Shown here: positions 15,882 to 25,121 of the stretch, in pieces
How the letters are laid out: each line of letters starts with the position of its first letter
Position numbering within the stretch: the first letter of the stretch is position 1
Source of the DNA: an uncultured Prevotellaceae bacterium
Lineage (GTDB): Bacteria > Bacteroidota > Bacteroidia > Bacteroidales > Bacteroidaceae
DNA length: 64,000 nucleotides
Direction of reading: 5' to 3'
Assembly (NCBI GenBank): GCA_946410305.1
Contig: CAMJZV010000008.1
Location: 36,991 to 100,990, forward strand
Notes under the pieces: model-generated
The model's database searches: none
What the model was told of the DNA's origin: nothing
The model's input: the letters and a program-made list of their open reading frames with translations, nothing else
Made by a program: the position numbers and the translations under genes

Positions 15882-16601
15882 ATGATTCACTTACAAGACA
15901 TCAACAAAACCTATCAAGGTGCCCAGCCGCTTCATGTGCTGAAGGGTATATCCCTTGACATAGCAAAGGGAGAATTCGTCAGCATCATGGGAGCATCGGG
16001 CTCAGGTAAGAGTACCTTATTAAATATATTGGGTATTCTGGACAATTACGACTCAGGAACCTACGAACTGGCGGGTGTTCCCATCTGGAACCTCTCAGAG
16101 CGTCGGGCTGCCGAGTATCGTAACAAGATGATTGGATTTATCTTCCAGTCATTTAACCTCATCTCTTTCAAGACAGCAGTAGAAAATGTTGAGTTGCCAC
16201 TCTTTTATCAAGGGGTGTCGCGTAAAAAGCGACACACCCTTGCCTTGGAGTATCTCGAACGCTTAGGACTGCTAGACTGGGCAGAGCACTATCCCAACGA
16301 ACTGTCTGGTGGACAGAAGCAGCGTGTGGCTATTGCCCGTGCACTCATCACAAAACCACAGATTATCCTGGCCGATGAGCCTACTGGCGCTTTGGACTCT
16401 AAGACGTCGGTAGAGGTGATGCAGCTGCTGAAGAGTTTGAATGCTGACGAGGGCATGACCATCGTCGTAGTAACACACGAAAGCGGTGTGGCCAACGAGA
16501 CCAACAAGATCGTACATATCAAGGACGGTATTATTGGAGAGATAGAAGAGAACCTGAACCATGATGCCAGCCCCTTCGGTATCAATGGAATGATGAAGTA
16601 A
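15882..16601 (+). CDS. ABC transporter ATP-binding protein (LolD/MacB family)
   Basis: A 239-residue ATPase with Walker A GASGSGKST (37-45), signature LSGGQKQR, Walker B ILADEPTGALD and H-loop VVTHE. The LolD/MacB family powers mechanotransmission transporters that pull substrates from the inner membrane or periplasm without moving them through the permease. It is followed after four bases by two MacB-like permeases, an adaptor and a TolC-like channel, so it energises a tripartite exporter. Confidence 0.93.
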   Translation: MIHLQDINKTYQGAQPLHVLKGISLDIAKGEFVSIMGASGSGKSTLLNILGILDNYDSGTYELAGVPIWNLSERRAAEYRNKMIGFIFQSFNLISFKTAVENVELPLFYQGVSRKKRHTLALEYLERLGLLDWAEHYPNELSGGQKQRVAIARALITKPQIILADEPTGALDSKTSVEVMQLLKSLNADEGMTIVVVTHESGVANETNKIVHIKDGIIGEIEENLNHDASPFGINGMMK

Positions 16602-16605
16602 GAAT

Positions 16606-17847
16606 ATGCGAGATATCATTAGTGAAATATGGCAGACGGCACGACGCAACAAGTTGCGCACGACACTGACAGGATTTGCAGTGGCGTGGGGCATCTTTAT
16701 GATAATCGTGCTGTTAGGTGCTGGTAACGGACTCATCAATGCCAACCTGAAGCAAAGCGACCGTTTCTTGTCCTCGTCAATGGTCGTCTTCGGCGGATGG
16801 ACGTCGAAACCCTATCAGGGACTGAAGGAAGGCCGCGATATCCGCCTGCATGAGAGCGATATGACGATTACTGAGCGGGAATTCTCTGACAATGTCGACG
16901 AGGTAGGTGCCCAGTACAACACGTCAGCTACTATCAGTTATGGCCAACAGTATGTTTCGACAAGTATCAGTGGCGTCTATCCCAACCACACAAAGATCGA
17001 TAAAGTGGAAATCTTGCAAGGCCGTTTCATCAATGAGATTGATGTGAAGGATAGTCGCAAGGTGCTGGTGTTAGGCAACAAACAGGTAAAGGAACTGAAG
17101 TGTCGCGTCGGTGACTTCCTAAACGTCGGTAATTTTGCCTTCAAGCTGGTGGGTATCTATAAGGAACAGCAGAATGGACGCTCAAATGCGTTCAGCAGTT
17201 ATACGGCTATCAAGCGCATTTATGGTGCTAATACAGATGACGCAGGACGAATAGAGTTTACTTTCCACGGACTGTCGACGGAGAAGGCTAACGAGGATTT
17301 TGAGCGTAGCTACCGTCACCGCCTGAATGCCGAACACCAGGCACATCCTGAAGACGAGGATGCTGTCTGGCTGTGGAACCGTTTCACCCAGAACCTGCAG
17401 ATGGAACAAGGTATCGGTATTATCCGCACCGCGCTGTGGATAGTGGGATTGTTTACGCTACTATCTGGTATCGTGGGCGTGTCGAACATCATGCTCATCA
17501 CCGTCAAGGAACGTACTCATGAGTTTGGCATCCGTAAGGCTATCGGTGCTAAGCCATGGAGCATCCTGAAACTAATCATCATTGAGAGTGTGATTATCAC
17601 CACTATTTTTGGTTATATCGGCATGCTATTGGGCATCTTCGCCAATGAATATATGGATGCAACGATAGGTCACGAGACAATAGATACAGGATTGTTTAAG
17701 GCTACGATGTTCCTTGACCCGACAGTCGGACTGGATGTCTGTGTGGAGGCCACACTGGTAATGATTATTGCTGGAACGGTAGCAGGACTCATCCCAGCTT
17801 ATAAGGCAAGCCGCATTCGTCCCATTGAGGCGCTTCGCGCCGACTGA
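16606..17847 (+). CDS. MacB/FtsX-family ABC permease (first of two)
   Basis: This 413-residue protein has the MacB layout: one N-terminal membrane helix (about residues 20-40), a large periplasmic MacB_PCD domain, and three C-terminal helices with the conserved GVSNIMLITVKERTHEFGIR coupling region and a final PAYKASRIRPIEALR motif. It pairs with the preceding ATPase and the following permease, which is similar but not identical; together they probably form a heterodimer. Confidence 0.93.
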   Translation: MRDIISEIWQTARRNKLRTTLTGFAVAWGIFMIIVLLGAGNGLINANLKQSDRFLSSSMVVFGGWTSKPYQGLKEGRDIRLHESDMTITEREFSDNVDEVGAQYNTSATISYGQQYVSTSISGVYPNHTKIDKVEILQGRFINEIDVKDSRKVLVLGNKQVKELKCRVGDFLNVGNFAFKLVGIYKEQQNGRSNAFSSYTAIKRIYGANTDDAGRIEFTFHGLSTEKANEDFERSYRHRLNAEHQAHPEDEDAVWLWNRFTQNLQMEQGIGIIRTALWIVGLFTLLSGIVGVSNIMLITVKERTHEFGIRKAIGAKPWSILKLIIIESVIITTIFGYIGMLLGIFANEYMDATIGHETIDTGLFKATMFLDPTVGLDVCVEATLVMIIAGTVAGLIPAYKASRIRPIEALRAD

Positions 17848-17880
17848 TTAAGCATTAGGCATTAAGAATTAAGCATTATC
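17847..17880. repeat. GCATTAAG-type spacer repeat
   Basis: The 33-base gap between the two permease genes is made almost wholly of AAGCATTA / GCATTAAGAATTAAGC units also found between other genes in this window (9303-9331, 25256-25291, 26156-26187, 48328-48375, 50501-50533). Confidence 0.6.
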
Positions 17881-19128
17881 ATGAGAATAGATTTAGATAC
17901 ATACAGAGAAATACTTGACACGCTGACACGTAACAAGTCGCGCTCGTTCCTGACGGGCTTCGGCGTCTTCTGGGGCGTGTTCATGCTTGTTGCGCTGATG
18001 GGTGGCGGTCAAGGCCTGAAAGAGAAGCTGCAGCAGAACTTTGCGGGTTTTGCCACCAACAGCGCCCTGGTATGGGCACAACCTACAAGCAAGGCGTACA
18101 AGGGTTTCCGCAAGGGTCGCTATTGGCATATGGACTACAATGACATTGCACGCCTCCGACACAGTGTGCCAGAACTTGATGTGATTACACCCTTGCTCTT
18201 CTCGAATGGTGGTACAGCCTATTACGCAGACCGCAAAGCCACAATTGGTGTCAGTGGGGCCATGCCCGACTACCAGCGGGTCAATGAGCCGAAGCTGTTC
18301 TATGGCAGATACATTGATGAGGCCGACATTCGCGACCATCGTAAGGTGTGCGTCATCCAGAAGAAAACCTATAAGGAACTGTTTCCTGGTGGTGGCGATC
18401 CCTGCGGCAAACGTATCCGCATTGACAATATCTACTATCAGATAGTCGGTGTCGACTACAATATGAGTGAGGGCGTCAACATCAGTGGTGAAAACGGTAC
18501 CGGTGTTATCCTGCCGCTAACCTTCATGCAGCAGGCCTACAACCGCGGTAATGCCGTTGACCTGATTGCCGTTACCGGACGTCCAGGGGTCGTTATGTCG
18601 AAAGTCACCGACCGCATCCGAGAGACCATCGCCAGGGCTCACACCATTGATCCTACTGACGAACAAGGCGCTATGGTTTTTAATACGGAAGTGCTCTTCC
18701 AGATGCTCGACAACCTCTTCAAGGGTGTCAACTTCCTCATCTGGCTCGTAGGTCTGGGAACGTTGCTGGCAGGTGCCATCGGTGTATCGAATATTATGAT
18801 GGTGACTGTACGCGAGCGCACCACCGAGATTGGTATCCGCCGTGCTATTGGTGCTACACCGAAAATGATACTGTCTCAGATTATTTCTGAGAGTATCGTG
18901 CTGACACTGGTGGCAGGTATGAGTGGCATCCTCTTTGGAGTGATGATTCTCCAGATGCTTGAACTGGGAAATACAGAGGATGGCATCGTCACGGCCCACT
19001 TCCAGATAGGTTTCTGGACAGCCCTCCTGGCAGCCTTTATGGTCAGTGCGATGGGCGTTATGGCTGGTCTGGCTCCTGCTGCTCGTGCCATGAGTATCAA
19101 ACCTGTCGACGCCATGCGTGATGAATAA
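17881..19128 (+). CDS. MacB/FtsX-family ABC permease (second of two)
   Basis: The 415-residue protein has the same layout as its neighbour: N-terminal helix (SFLTGFGVFWGVFMLVALMG), periplasmic domain, and three C-terminal helices with GVSNIMMVTVRERTTEIGIR and the ending PAARAMSIKPVDAMR. Two MacB-like permeases with one ATPase gene are common in Bacteroidota exporters and point to a heterodimeric transporter. Confidence 0.93.
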   Translation: MRIDLDTYREILDTLTRNKSRSFLTGFGVFWGVFMLVALMGGGQGLKEKLQQNFAGFATNSALVWAQPTSKAYKGFRKGRYWHMDYNDIARLRHSVPELDVITPLLFSNGGTAYYADRKATIGVSGAMPDYQRVNEPKLFYGRYIDEADIRDHRKVCVIQKKTYKELFPGGGDPCGKRIRIDNIYYQIVGVDYNMSEGVNISGENGTGVILPLTFMQQAYNRGNAVDLIAVTGRPGVVMSKVTDRIRETIARAHTIDPTDEQGAMVFNTEVLFQMLDNLFKGVNFLIWLVGLGTLLAGAIGVSNIMMVTVRERTTEIGIRRAIGATPKMILSQIISESIVLTLVAGMSGILFGVMILQMLELGNTEDGIVTAHFQIGFWTALLAAFMVSAMGVMAGLAPAARAMSIKPVDAMRDE

Positions 19129-19190
19129 TAGTGGTCAGCGATTTTCGCGCTGACACCAAAAAGAAAGAAAACAACAAAAACAACCAAGAT

Positions 19191-20306
19191 ATGAAAAAGT
19201 ACAGCAAACTGATTATCGCCGTTATTATCGCGCTGATTTTCATCGGAACCTTCGTGTTCCTCTGGCAGAAAAGCCAACCCAAAGAAGTGGTTTACAACGA
19301 GTTTATTCCGCAACAGGACAGCATCCAGAAAACCACCATTATCACAGGTAAGATAGAACCTCGCAACGAGGTGAATATCAAGCCACAGATCTCTGGTATC
19401 ATCTCTGAACTGCTGAAGGAGCCAGGCGACTATGTCAATGCTGGCGATGTGATTGCTAAGGTGAAGGTGATTCCTGATATGGCTCAGTTGTCGAGTGCTG
19501 AGATGCGTGTGCGCTTGGCAGACATCAACCTCAAACAGGCTGAGACCGATTTCCAGCGTGTGGAGAACCTCTACAACCAGAAGCTGGTCAGTGCCGATGA
19601 GTTTGACAAGAGTAAGATGTCCCTGAACCAAGCTAAACACGAGCGACTGGCCGCCCAAGATGCATTGGAGGTGGTGCGCGATGGTGTGTCGAAATCGAAT
19701 GCTAAGGCATCCTCTACGCTCATCCGCTCTACCATCAGCGGTGTTATCCTTGATATCCCTGTCAAGGTTGGTAACTCCGTTATCCTCTCGAATACCTTCA
19801 ACGATGGTACCACCATCGCCACTGTGGCTAACATGAACGACCTCATCTTCCGTGGTAACATTGACGAGACGGAGGTAGGCCAGCTGACCATCGGCATGAA
19901 TATGAAGATTACTATCGGTGCCCTGCAGGACCTGAATTTCGATGCTGCACTGGAGTACATCTCGCCAAAGGCTGTGGAGAGCAATGGTGCCAACCAGTTT
20001 GAGATCAAAGCTGCCGTGAAGCTCGCTAAGGATGGTAGTAAGATTCGTTCGGGCTATAGTGCCAATGCTGAGATTGTACTGGCCAAGGCCGACAACGTAC
20101 TTACCGTTCCTGAGAGTGCCATTGAGTTCAGTGGCGACAGCACCTTTGTCTATGTGCTCACTGGTTCTGCCAACGAGAAGAACTACGAGCGTCGCGCAGT
20201 TGAAACTGGCCTCTCTGATGGTGTGAATATTGAGATCAAGAAGGGTCTTACCGCTAAGGATAAGGTTCGTGGCCCTGAGATAATTACCGACGATAAGAAG
20301 GATTAA
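19191..20306 (+). CDS. Periplasmic adaptor (HlyD/MacA family) of the exporter
   Basis: The 371-residue protein starts with a signal anchor (KLIIAVIIALIFIGTFVFLW). It has a biotinyl-lipoyl half motif (GKIEPRNEVNIKPQISGII), a helical hairpin (about 95-150), the second lipoyl half (IRSTISGVILDIPVKVGN) and beta-barrel/membrane-proximal domains. ATG at 19191 is preferred because the frame upstream lacks a signal-like start. It connects the MacB-type permeases to the TolC-like channel encoded next. Confidence 0.93.
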   Translation: MKKYSKLIIAVIIALIFIGTFVFLWQKSQPKEVVYNEFIPQQDSIQKTTIITGKIEPRNEVNIKPQISGIISELLKEPGDYVNAGDVIAKVKVIPDMAQLSSAEMRVRLADINLKQAETDFQRVENLYNQKLVSADEFDKSKMSLNQAKHERLAAQDALEVVRDGVSKSNAKASSTLIRSTISGVILDIPVKVGNSVILSNTFNDGTTIATVANMNDLIFRGNIDETEVGQLTIGMNMKITIGALQDLNFDAALEYISPKAVESNGANQFEIKAAVKLAKDGSKIRSGYSANAEIVLAKADNVLTVPESAIEFSGDSTFVYVLTGSANEKNYERRAVETGLSDGVNIEIKKGLTAKDKVRGPEIITDDKKD

Positions 20307-20312
20307 TGGCTT

Positions 20313-21641
20313 ATGAAAAAGTGTTTAGTATGCTGCGGTCTTGCCACAGCCCTCATCACTCTTCCTGCTTCTGCTCAATCGAAGCAATGGACGCTTCGGC
20401 AGTGTGCTGACTATGCTATTGAGCATAACATCAGCATCAAGCAGAGGGACAACCAGTGTAAGCAGCGCGACATCCAGTTGTCGACAGCCAAGAACTCGCG
20501 ACTGCCAGACCTCAGCGCCTCAGCCTCTGAGAGCTTCTCCTTCGGACGTGGTCTGACACTTGACAATACCTATACCAACCGCTCGACTAGCTCCACCAGC
20601 TTCAGCCTTGGTACGACGGTTCCTCTCTTTACTGGTTTCAAGATTCCCAACCAGATCAAGTTGAACCAGCTGAACCTTGAGGCTGCCACGCAGGACCTGG
20701 AGAAGGCCAAGAACGATATTCGTATGCAGGTGGCAAAAGCTTATGTGCAGATTCTCTACGATACGGAGATTGCCGATGTGGCTCATCGTCAGATTGCCAT
20801 CGACTCTGCTCAGGTGGTACGTTTGGAAGCCTTTATGAAGAATGGTAAAGCCAGCCCTGCTGAGGTCTCTCAACAGCAGTCCACGCTGGCACAGTCCCGT
20901 CTGACTGCCACACAGGCTGACAACAATCTCCAACTGGACATCCTCGCTCTTACCCAGCTGTTGGAGTTGTCTTCACCAGAAGGTTTCTCTATTGTACGCC
21001 CCTCCCTCACCACTTATGGTGCTTCTCTGACGGGTGTCTCGCCTGACGCCATCTATCAGGAGGCGTTAATCATGAAGCCAGAGGTACAGGCTGAACAGCT
21101 CCGTCTGACGGCTTCTGAGCGTAATATCAATATTGCGAAGTCCGCCCTCTATCCCACGCTGAATCTCAGTGCAGGTCTGCAGTCGAACTACTACAAGACC
21201 AATGGTATGCAGGCAGACCCCTTTGCCACCCAGATGAAGAACAACTTCAGCCAGTATATCGGATTCAACCTGAATGTGCCTATCTTTACCCGTTTCCAGA
21301 CGCGCAACAGCATCCGCTCGGCACGTATCGATCGTGACAACCAGCAGCTGCAGTTGGAGAACGTGAAGAAGGCGCTCTACAAGGAGATCCAGCAGGTGTA
21401 CTACAATGCCGTTGCTGCCGACTCGAAATACCACAGCAGTGAGGCTGCTGCCCAGTCTAGCAAGGACGCCTTTACGCTGGTGCAGGCCAAATACGAGAAT
21501 GGCAAGGCCACCATCACTGAGTTCAATGAGTCGAAGAACAACTACCTGAAAGCAGAGAGCAACCTGGTACAGGCACGCTACGAAAACCTCTACCAACAAG
21601 CACTGCTCGATTTCTATCGGGGTAGGGAGTTGAACTTCTAA
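20313..21641 (+). CDS. TolC-family outer-membrane efflux protein
   Basis: The 442-residue protein has a signal peptide ending near ASAQ, then two OEP repeats with long helices (e.g. about 150-210 and 340-420) and the internal LNLSAGL strand region typical of TolC-like channels. It closes the five-gene exporter operon and is followed by a bidirectional terminator. Likely substrates for MacAB-TolC-like systems are peptides, lipopeptides or macrolides; nothing here specifies which. Confidence 0.93.
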   Translation: MKKCLVCCGLATALITLPASAQSKQWTLRQCADYAIEHNISIKQRDNQCKQRDIQLSTAKNSRLPDLSASASESFSFGRGLTLDNTYTNRSTSSTSFSLGTTVPLFTGFKIPNQIKLNQLNLEAATQDLEKAKNDIRMQVAKAYVQILYDTEIADVAHRQIAIDSAQVVRLEAFMKNGKASPAEVSQQQSTLAQSRLTATQADNNLQLDILALTQLLELSSPEGFSIVRPSLTTYGASLTGVSPDAIYQEALIMKPEVQAEQLRLTASERNINIAKSALYPTLNLSAGLQSNYYKTNGMQADPFATQMKNNFSQYIGFNLNVPIFTRFQTRNSIRSARIDRDNQQLQLENVKKALYKEIQQVYYNAVAADSKYHSSEAAAQSSKDAFTLVQAKYENGKATITEFNESKNNYLKAESNLVQARYENLYQQALLDFYRGRELNF

Positions 21642-21648
21642 AAGGAGA

Positions 21649-21685
21649 AAGAGTCCGCTAAACATTTGGCGGACTCTTCTTTTTG
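21649..21685. terminator. Bidirectional terminator
   Basis: AAGAGTCCGC (21649-21658) and GCGGACTCTT (21669-21678) form a perfect 10-bp stem, with a T-run on the plus side and an A-rich flank on the other. It serves the exporter operon and the convergent GH53 gene. Confidence 0.85.
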
Positions 21686-21687
21686 CT

Positions 21688-22860
21688 TTATTTGAAGTTT
21701 TTCAGTTCATAAAAGGCAGCATAGGGCTTACCCGTGTTGTGGTCGTAGAGGGCAGCATTCCACCAACTGTTGGTGACGTTCTTGTTGCCGTTATCCTCTG
21801 GCCACCACCAGAAGAGACCCTTCACGCAGCTGTGGCTGTTTAGCTTGGTCACCAGGTCGGCGGTAAATTTCCGCTGGCCTTCCTCTGTATAAGGATAGGT
21901 AGCCGTATAATCATAAGTAGTGCCTCCTAATGCCCATGCATAGCTGTAGCCCGTCTCGACCACCATGATGTCCTTGCCATAGTTTTTGTTCTCTAAGCTG
22001 GTCAGTGCAGTTTCTAATGTTGCCAAATTGCCATGATAGGCGGGATAGTAGCTCAGACCGATGATGTCGTAGTCGAGTGATGCATTCTTCATACGGTCGA
22101 AGAAGTCGGTCAGCACGTTGGCCTTTGGCGTACGCTCACTGTGGATGATAATCTTTGCATCAGGGCATTCCTCACGACAGGCCTGACCAGCCTTCTTCAG
22201 TAGGTTGATGAAACGTGTCCAGTTGGCAGCAGGTGAATTGGTATAGCAGCGGTTCTCATTCGTACCTTCTGTGCCCCACAGCATACCATAGCTAATCTCG
22301 TTGCCCGTCTGGATGAAGTCGGGAGTGGCACCGGCAGCTTTCAACTGACTGAGACAGTCCTTGGTGTATTCGTAAATCTTGTCGCACAGCTGTTCGTTGT
22401 TGAGGTTCTTCCATGCATCGGGCGTCCACTGTTTGGCTGGGTCTGCCCAGGTGTCGCTATAGTGGAAGTCGAGCATAAAGGCCATGCCAGCATCCTTGAT
22501 GCGCTTGCCTAATGCCTTTACGTAGTCCAGGTCCTGACAGACGCCTTTGTCACTGTCTCTTGATGGGTCTACAAACAGACGGACGCGCATGGCGTTCATC
22601 CCTTGTTCCTTAAAGAATGTCAGGGGCTGTACTGTTTTGCCGTCTTTGTCTTTGTATACCACGCCCGCCTCCTCGTATTTAGTCAGCATGGAGATGTCGC
22701 CACCTACGTAGCGACCCATTTCTGCAGGCTCAGGATCAGGATCGGGATCTGGGTCGGGAGTCGGTTGAGTCGACGTCGTGGGCTCATCATCGCTTCCACC
22801 GCAGGCGGTGGTCATAGTTGTTGCTGTGATGAGCATCAGCATTAGTAGTAGTTTTTTCAT
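21688..22860 (-). CDS. Arabinogalactan endo-beta-1,4-galactanase (GH53) lipoprotein
   Basis: GH53 enzymes cut beta-1,4-galactan side chains of pectin. The 390-residue protein has a signal peptide with lipobox Cys20 (T-T-A-C), an acidic Asp-Pro repeat linker (about 35-46), then the GH53 barrel starting GGDISML. Catalytic acid/base Glu188 lies in TGNEIS and nucleophile Glu302 in VVETGY; the ending FWWWPEDNG and NALYDH-like strands are typical. The lipid anchor suggests a surface enzyme. No SusC/D pair is adjacent, so it is not in an evident polysaccharide utilisation locus here. Confidence 0.94.
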   Translation of the reverse strand: MKKLLLMLMLITATTMTTACGGSDDEPTTSTQPTPDPDPDPDPEPAEMGRYVGGDISMLTKYEEAGVVYKDKDGKTVQPLTFFKEQGMNAMRVRLFVDPSRDSDKGVCQDLDYVKALGKRIKDAGMAFMLDFHYSDTWADPAKQWTPDAWKNLNNEQLCDKIYEYTKDCLSQLKAAGATPDFIQTGNEISYGMLWGTEGTNENRCYTNSPAANWTRFINLLKKAGQACREECPDAKIIIHSERTPKANVLTDFFDRMKNASLDYDIIGLSYYPAYHGNLATLETALTSLENKNYGKDIMVVETGYSYAWALGGTTYDYTATYPYTEEGQRKFTADLVTKLNSHSCVKGLFWWWPEDNGNKNVTNSWWNAALYDHNTGKPYAAFYELKNFK

Positions 22861-22886
22861 TGTTTAATAGTTTTGTTATGTAGTTG

Positions 22887-23081
22887 TTACTTATGTCTGT
22901 TTGCCCGTTGCTCACGGTATTTGGCCTTCTGCTTGGCAGAGCCGCTACCGTGAGCACCAGTGATGTACTTCTTTTTCTTGGCCTTGGTCTTTACCTTGTC
23001 GTCCTCTTTACGGGGACCACCGCCACGACCGAAGTTAATGCCATTCTCCAGAATCTCCTGGAAATCACTCTCCTTACTCAT
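22887..23081 (-). CDS. Small basic protein of unknown function
   Basis: A 64-residue protein with an acidic N-terminal third (SDFQEILENGINFGRGGGPRK) and a very Lys/Arg-rich tail containing KTKAKKKKYITGAHGSGSAK. It ends 26 bases before the GH53 start in the same direction, so the two may be cotranscribed. The Gly-rich and lysine-rich composition could suit nucleic-acid binding, but no family is recognised. Upstream lies a repeat-filled spacer rather than a clear promoter. Confidence 0.55.
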   Translation of the reverse strand: MSKESDFQEILENGINFGRGGGPRKEDDKVKTKAKKKKYITGAHGSGSAKQKAKYREQRANRHK

Positions 23082-23083
23082 AT

Positions 23084-23229
23084 TCTAAAAATGTTGAGTG
23101 TGGAATGTTGAATGTTGAATGATTCTCGCTTCGCTGCGATGTTTGAGTGTTGAATGAAAAATTCCACATCGTTCATTGACAATCGCTGCAAGCGAACATT
23201 CTTCATTCCTCATTCCACATTCCTAATTC
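23084..23229. repeat. GAATGTTGAATG spacer repeat with inverted halves
   Basis: The spacer contains tandem GAATGTT units on one side and CATTCCTCATTCC units on the other, with TCTCGCTTCGCTGCGATG and AATCGCTGCAAGCGAAC between them, forming an imperfect inverted repeat. A similar arrangement fills 27026-27149. No gene is seen. Confidence 0.55.
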
Positions 23230-24417
23230 TTAATGATGGAACAATCTTACGCCTGTAAATGCCATGGCGATGCCGTACTTGTCGCAGGTCATGATGACAT
23301 GATCGTCGCGGACAGAGCCGCCAGCCTGTGCAATGAACTCTACGCCGCTCTTATGGGCACGCTCGATGTTGTCGCCGAAGGGGAAGAAGGCATCAGAGCC
23401 CAGCGCCACTTTGGTGTTCTTAGCTATCCACTCCTTTTTCTCAGCCATGGTTAGTACCTCAGGCTGCTCGGTGAAGAACTGCTGCCAAGCACCGTCGCGC
23501 AGCACGTCGTCGTGCTCGTCCTCAGAGATGTAGACATCGATGGTGTTGTCGCGGTCAGCACGGCGGATGCCCTCCTTGAAGGGCAGGTTCATTACTTTCG
23601 GGTGCTGGCGCAGCCACCAGATGTCGGCCTTGTTACCAGCCAGACGGGTACAGTGGATGCGGCTCTGCTGACCAGCACCGATACCGATGGCCTGACCGTC
23701 CTTCACGTAGCATACAGAGTTGGACTGTGTGTACTTCAGCGTGATGAGGGCGATGATCAGGTCGCGCTTAGCATCAGCTGTGAAGGTCTTGTTCTGGGTG
23801 GGGATATTCTCGAAGAGGGCGGGGTCATCGAGCTTGATTTCGTTGCGGCCCTGTTCGAAGGTTACGCCAAAGCACTGCTTGGTCTCGATGGGAGCGGGCT
23901 TGTATGCAGGGTCAATCTTAATAACATTGTAAGTGCCCTTACGCTTGTCCTTCAGTATCTCGATTGCTTCAGCGGTGTAGTCGGGGGCAATGACACCGTC
24001 GCTCACCTCGCGCTTCAAGAGTAGGGCAGTGGTGGCGTCGCAAGTGTCGCTGAGTGCTACGAAGTCGCCATAGCTCGACATGCGGTCTGCACCACGGGCA
24101 CGAGCATAGGCGCAGGCTATCTGGCTGTCGTCCAAACCTTTGATGTCGTCCACAAAGTATATCTTCTTCAGCGTGTCGCTCAGGGGCAGACCAACAGCAG
24201 CACCAGCAGGGCTGACGTGCTTGAACGATGCTGCAGCAGGCAGACCGGTGGCGGCTTTCAGCTCCTTCACCAACTGCCAGGCGTTCAGGGCGTCGAGGAA
24301 GTTGATGTAGCCAGGGCGGCCGTTGATGACTTCGATGGGTAACTCGCCTTCCTGCATGAAGATGCGCGAAGGCTTTTGGTTGGGATTGCAACCGTACTTC
24401 AGGGCTAATTCTTTCAT
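23230..24417 (-). CDS. Stand-alone AICAR transformylase (PurH C-terminal domain only)
   Basis: The 395-residue protein matches the formyltransferase half of PurH, which makes FAICAR in purine synthesis. Signatures include LKYGCNPNQKP, the substrate loop SFKHVSPAGAA, YTQSNSVCYV, GIGAGQQSRIHC, SDAFFPFGDN and the ending AQAGGSVRDDHV. The IMP cyclohydrolase domain usually fused at the N-terminus is absent, so cyclisation must be done by a separate protein. Homologous stand-alone enzymes are known in Bacteroidota. Its promoter faces that of the next small gene within a 30-bp palindrome. Confidence 0.93.
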   Translation of the reverse strand: MKELALKYGCNPNQKPSRIFMQEGELPIEVINGRPGYINFLDALNAWQLVKELKAATGLPAAASFKHVSPAGAAVGLPLSDTLKKIYFVDDIKGLDDSQIACAYARARGADRMSSYGDFVALSDTCDATTALLLKREVSDGVIAPDYTAEAIEILKDKRKGTYNVIKIDPAYKPAPIETKQCFGVTFEQGRNEIKLDDPALFENIPTQNKTFTADAKRDLIIALITLKYTQSNSVCYVKDGQAIGIGAGQQSRIHCTRLAGNKADIWWLRQHPKVMNLPFKEGIRRADRDNTIDVYISEDEHDDVLRDGAWQQFFTEQPEVLTMAEKKEWIAKNTKVALGSDAFFPFGDNIERAHKSGVEFIAQAGGSVRDDHVIMTCDKYGIAMAFTGVRLFHH

Positions 24418-24446
24418 TTTTACTACATTCTTTTAGAATCTGGTTG

Positions 24447-24474
24447 CAAAATTACAAAAAAAAATGTAATTTTG
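24447..24474. promoter_or_regulatory. Palindromic divergent promoter (AICAR transformylase / small gene)
   Basis: TAATTTTG -7 boxes occur on the minus strand (24447-24454) and plus strand (24467-24474) within GCAAAATTACA - 8 bases - TGTAATTTTGC, a perfect palindrome. The plus-strand box is only 8 bases from the next ATG. Confidence 0.55.
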
Positions 24475-24482
24475 CACGCAAT

Positions 24483-24707
24483 ATGGAAAAAAAGAGACAT
24501 GCACTCCGCCAATTGTTGGCTGCGGTAGAGAAAGAACTATTGAAGAAACCCAACCGTAAGACCCTTGACCGCCTCTCTCTCTTGGCGGGCTTCCAAGATT
24601 GGGACTCGTTCCAGGAGGCCTTGCATGGGGAAGCAGACGGTAAGGCTAACTATTCATTAGAAGAAAAACAAAAAGGAGTGACTCCAGAAATAAGCAAAAA
24701 GAAGTGA
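24483..24707 (+). CDS. Small protein of unknown function, possibly leaderless
   Basis: The 74-residue protein is Lys/Glu-rich and probably helical (KRHALRQLLAAVEKELLKKPNRKTLDRLSLLAGFQDWDSFQEALHG). I place the start at the ATG at 24483: the -7 box at 24467-24474 predicts transcription from about 24481, leaving almost no leader, and the further upstream in-frame ATG at 24444 lies before the promoter. A strong shared terminator follows. The family is not recognised. Confidence 0.6.
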   Translation: MEKKRHALRQLLAAVEKELLKKPNRKTLDRLSLLAGFQDWDSFQEALHGEADGKANYSLEEKQKGVTPEISKKK

Positions 24708-24730
24708 CTCACTGGTGGGTCACTTCTTTT
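24697..24730. terminator. Bidirectional terminator
   Basis: AAAAGAAGTGAC and GTCACTTCTTTT form a perfect 12-bp stem with a 10-base loop and A/T tracts on both sides; it ends the small plus-strand gene (overlapping its last codons) and rplS. Confidence 0.85.
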
Positions 24731-24752
24731 TATGCTGTGTAAGGGGTTGCAA

Positions 24753-25121
24753 TTACTCTGCAACAGCACGAGCACCGCTACGCTTCTCCTTGATACGAGC
24801 AGCCTTACCGGTGAGGTTGCGCAGGTAGTACAGCTTAGCGCGACGAACCTTACCAACCTTGTTGACCTCGATGCTCTCGATGTTGGGTGACTCCAGAGGG
24901 AAGATACGCTCTACACCAACGGTACCTGACATCTTGCGAACAGTGAAACGCTTCTTCTCCTGGTGACCGCTAATCTTAATAACGACACCACGGAAGAGCT
25001 GGATACGCTCCTTAGAACCCTCGATAATTTTGTAAGCGACAGTGATAGTATCACCAGCCTTGAAACTGGGATGCTGCTTGCCGGTTGCAAATGCTTCTTC
25101 AGCAACTTTAATTAAATCCAT
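24753..25121 (-). CDS. rplS: Ribosomal protein bL19
   Basis: The 122-residue protein starts [15 protein letters not shown] and carries the L19 core: [45 protein letters not shown] and [21 protein letters not shown]. It sits at the 30S-50S interface. The frame is open another 16 codons upstream, but homologues start at this ATG. A TAACTTTG -7 box on the minus strand (25242-25249) predicts a leader of about 114 bases. Confidence 0.97.
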   Translation of the reverse strand: MDLIKVAEEAFATGKQHPSFKAGDTITVAYKIIEGSKERIQLFRGVVIKISGHQEKKRFTVRKMSGTVGVERIFPLESPNIESIEVNKVGKVRRAKLYYLRNLTGKAARIKEKRSGARAVAE

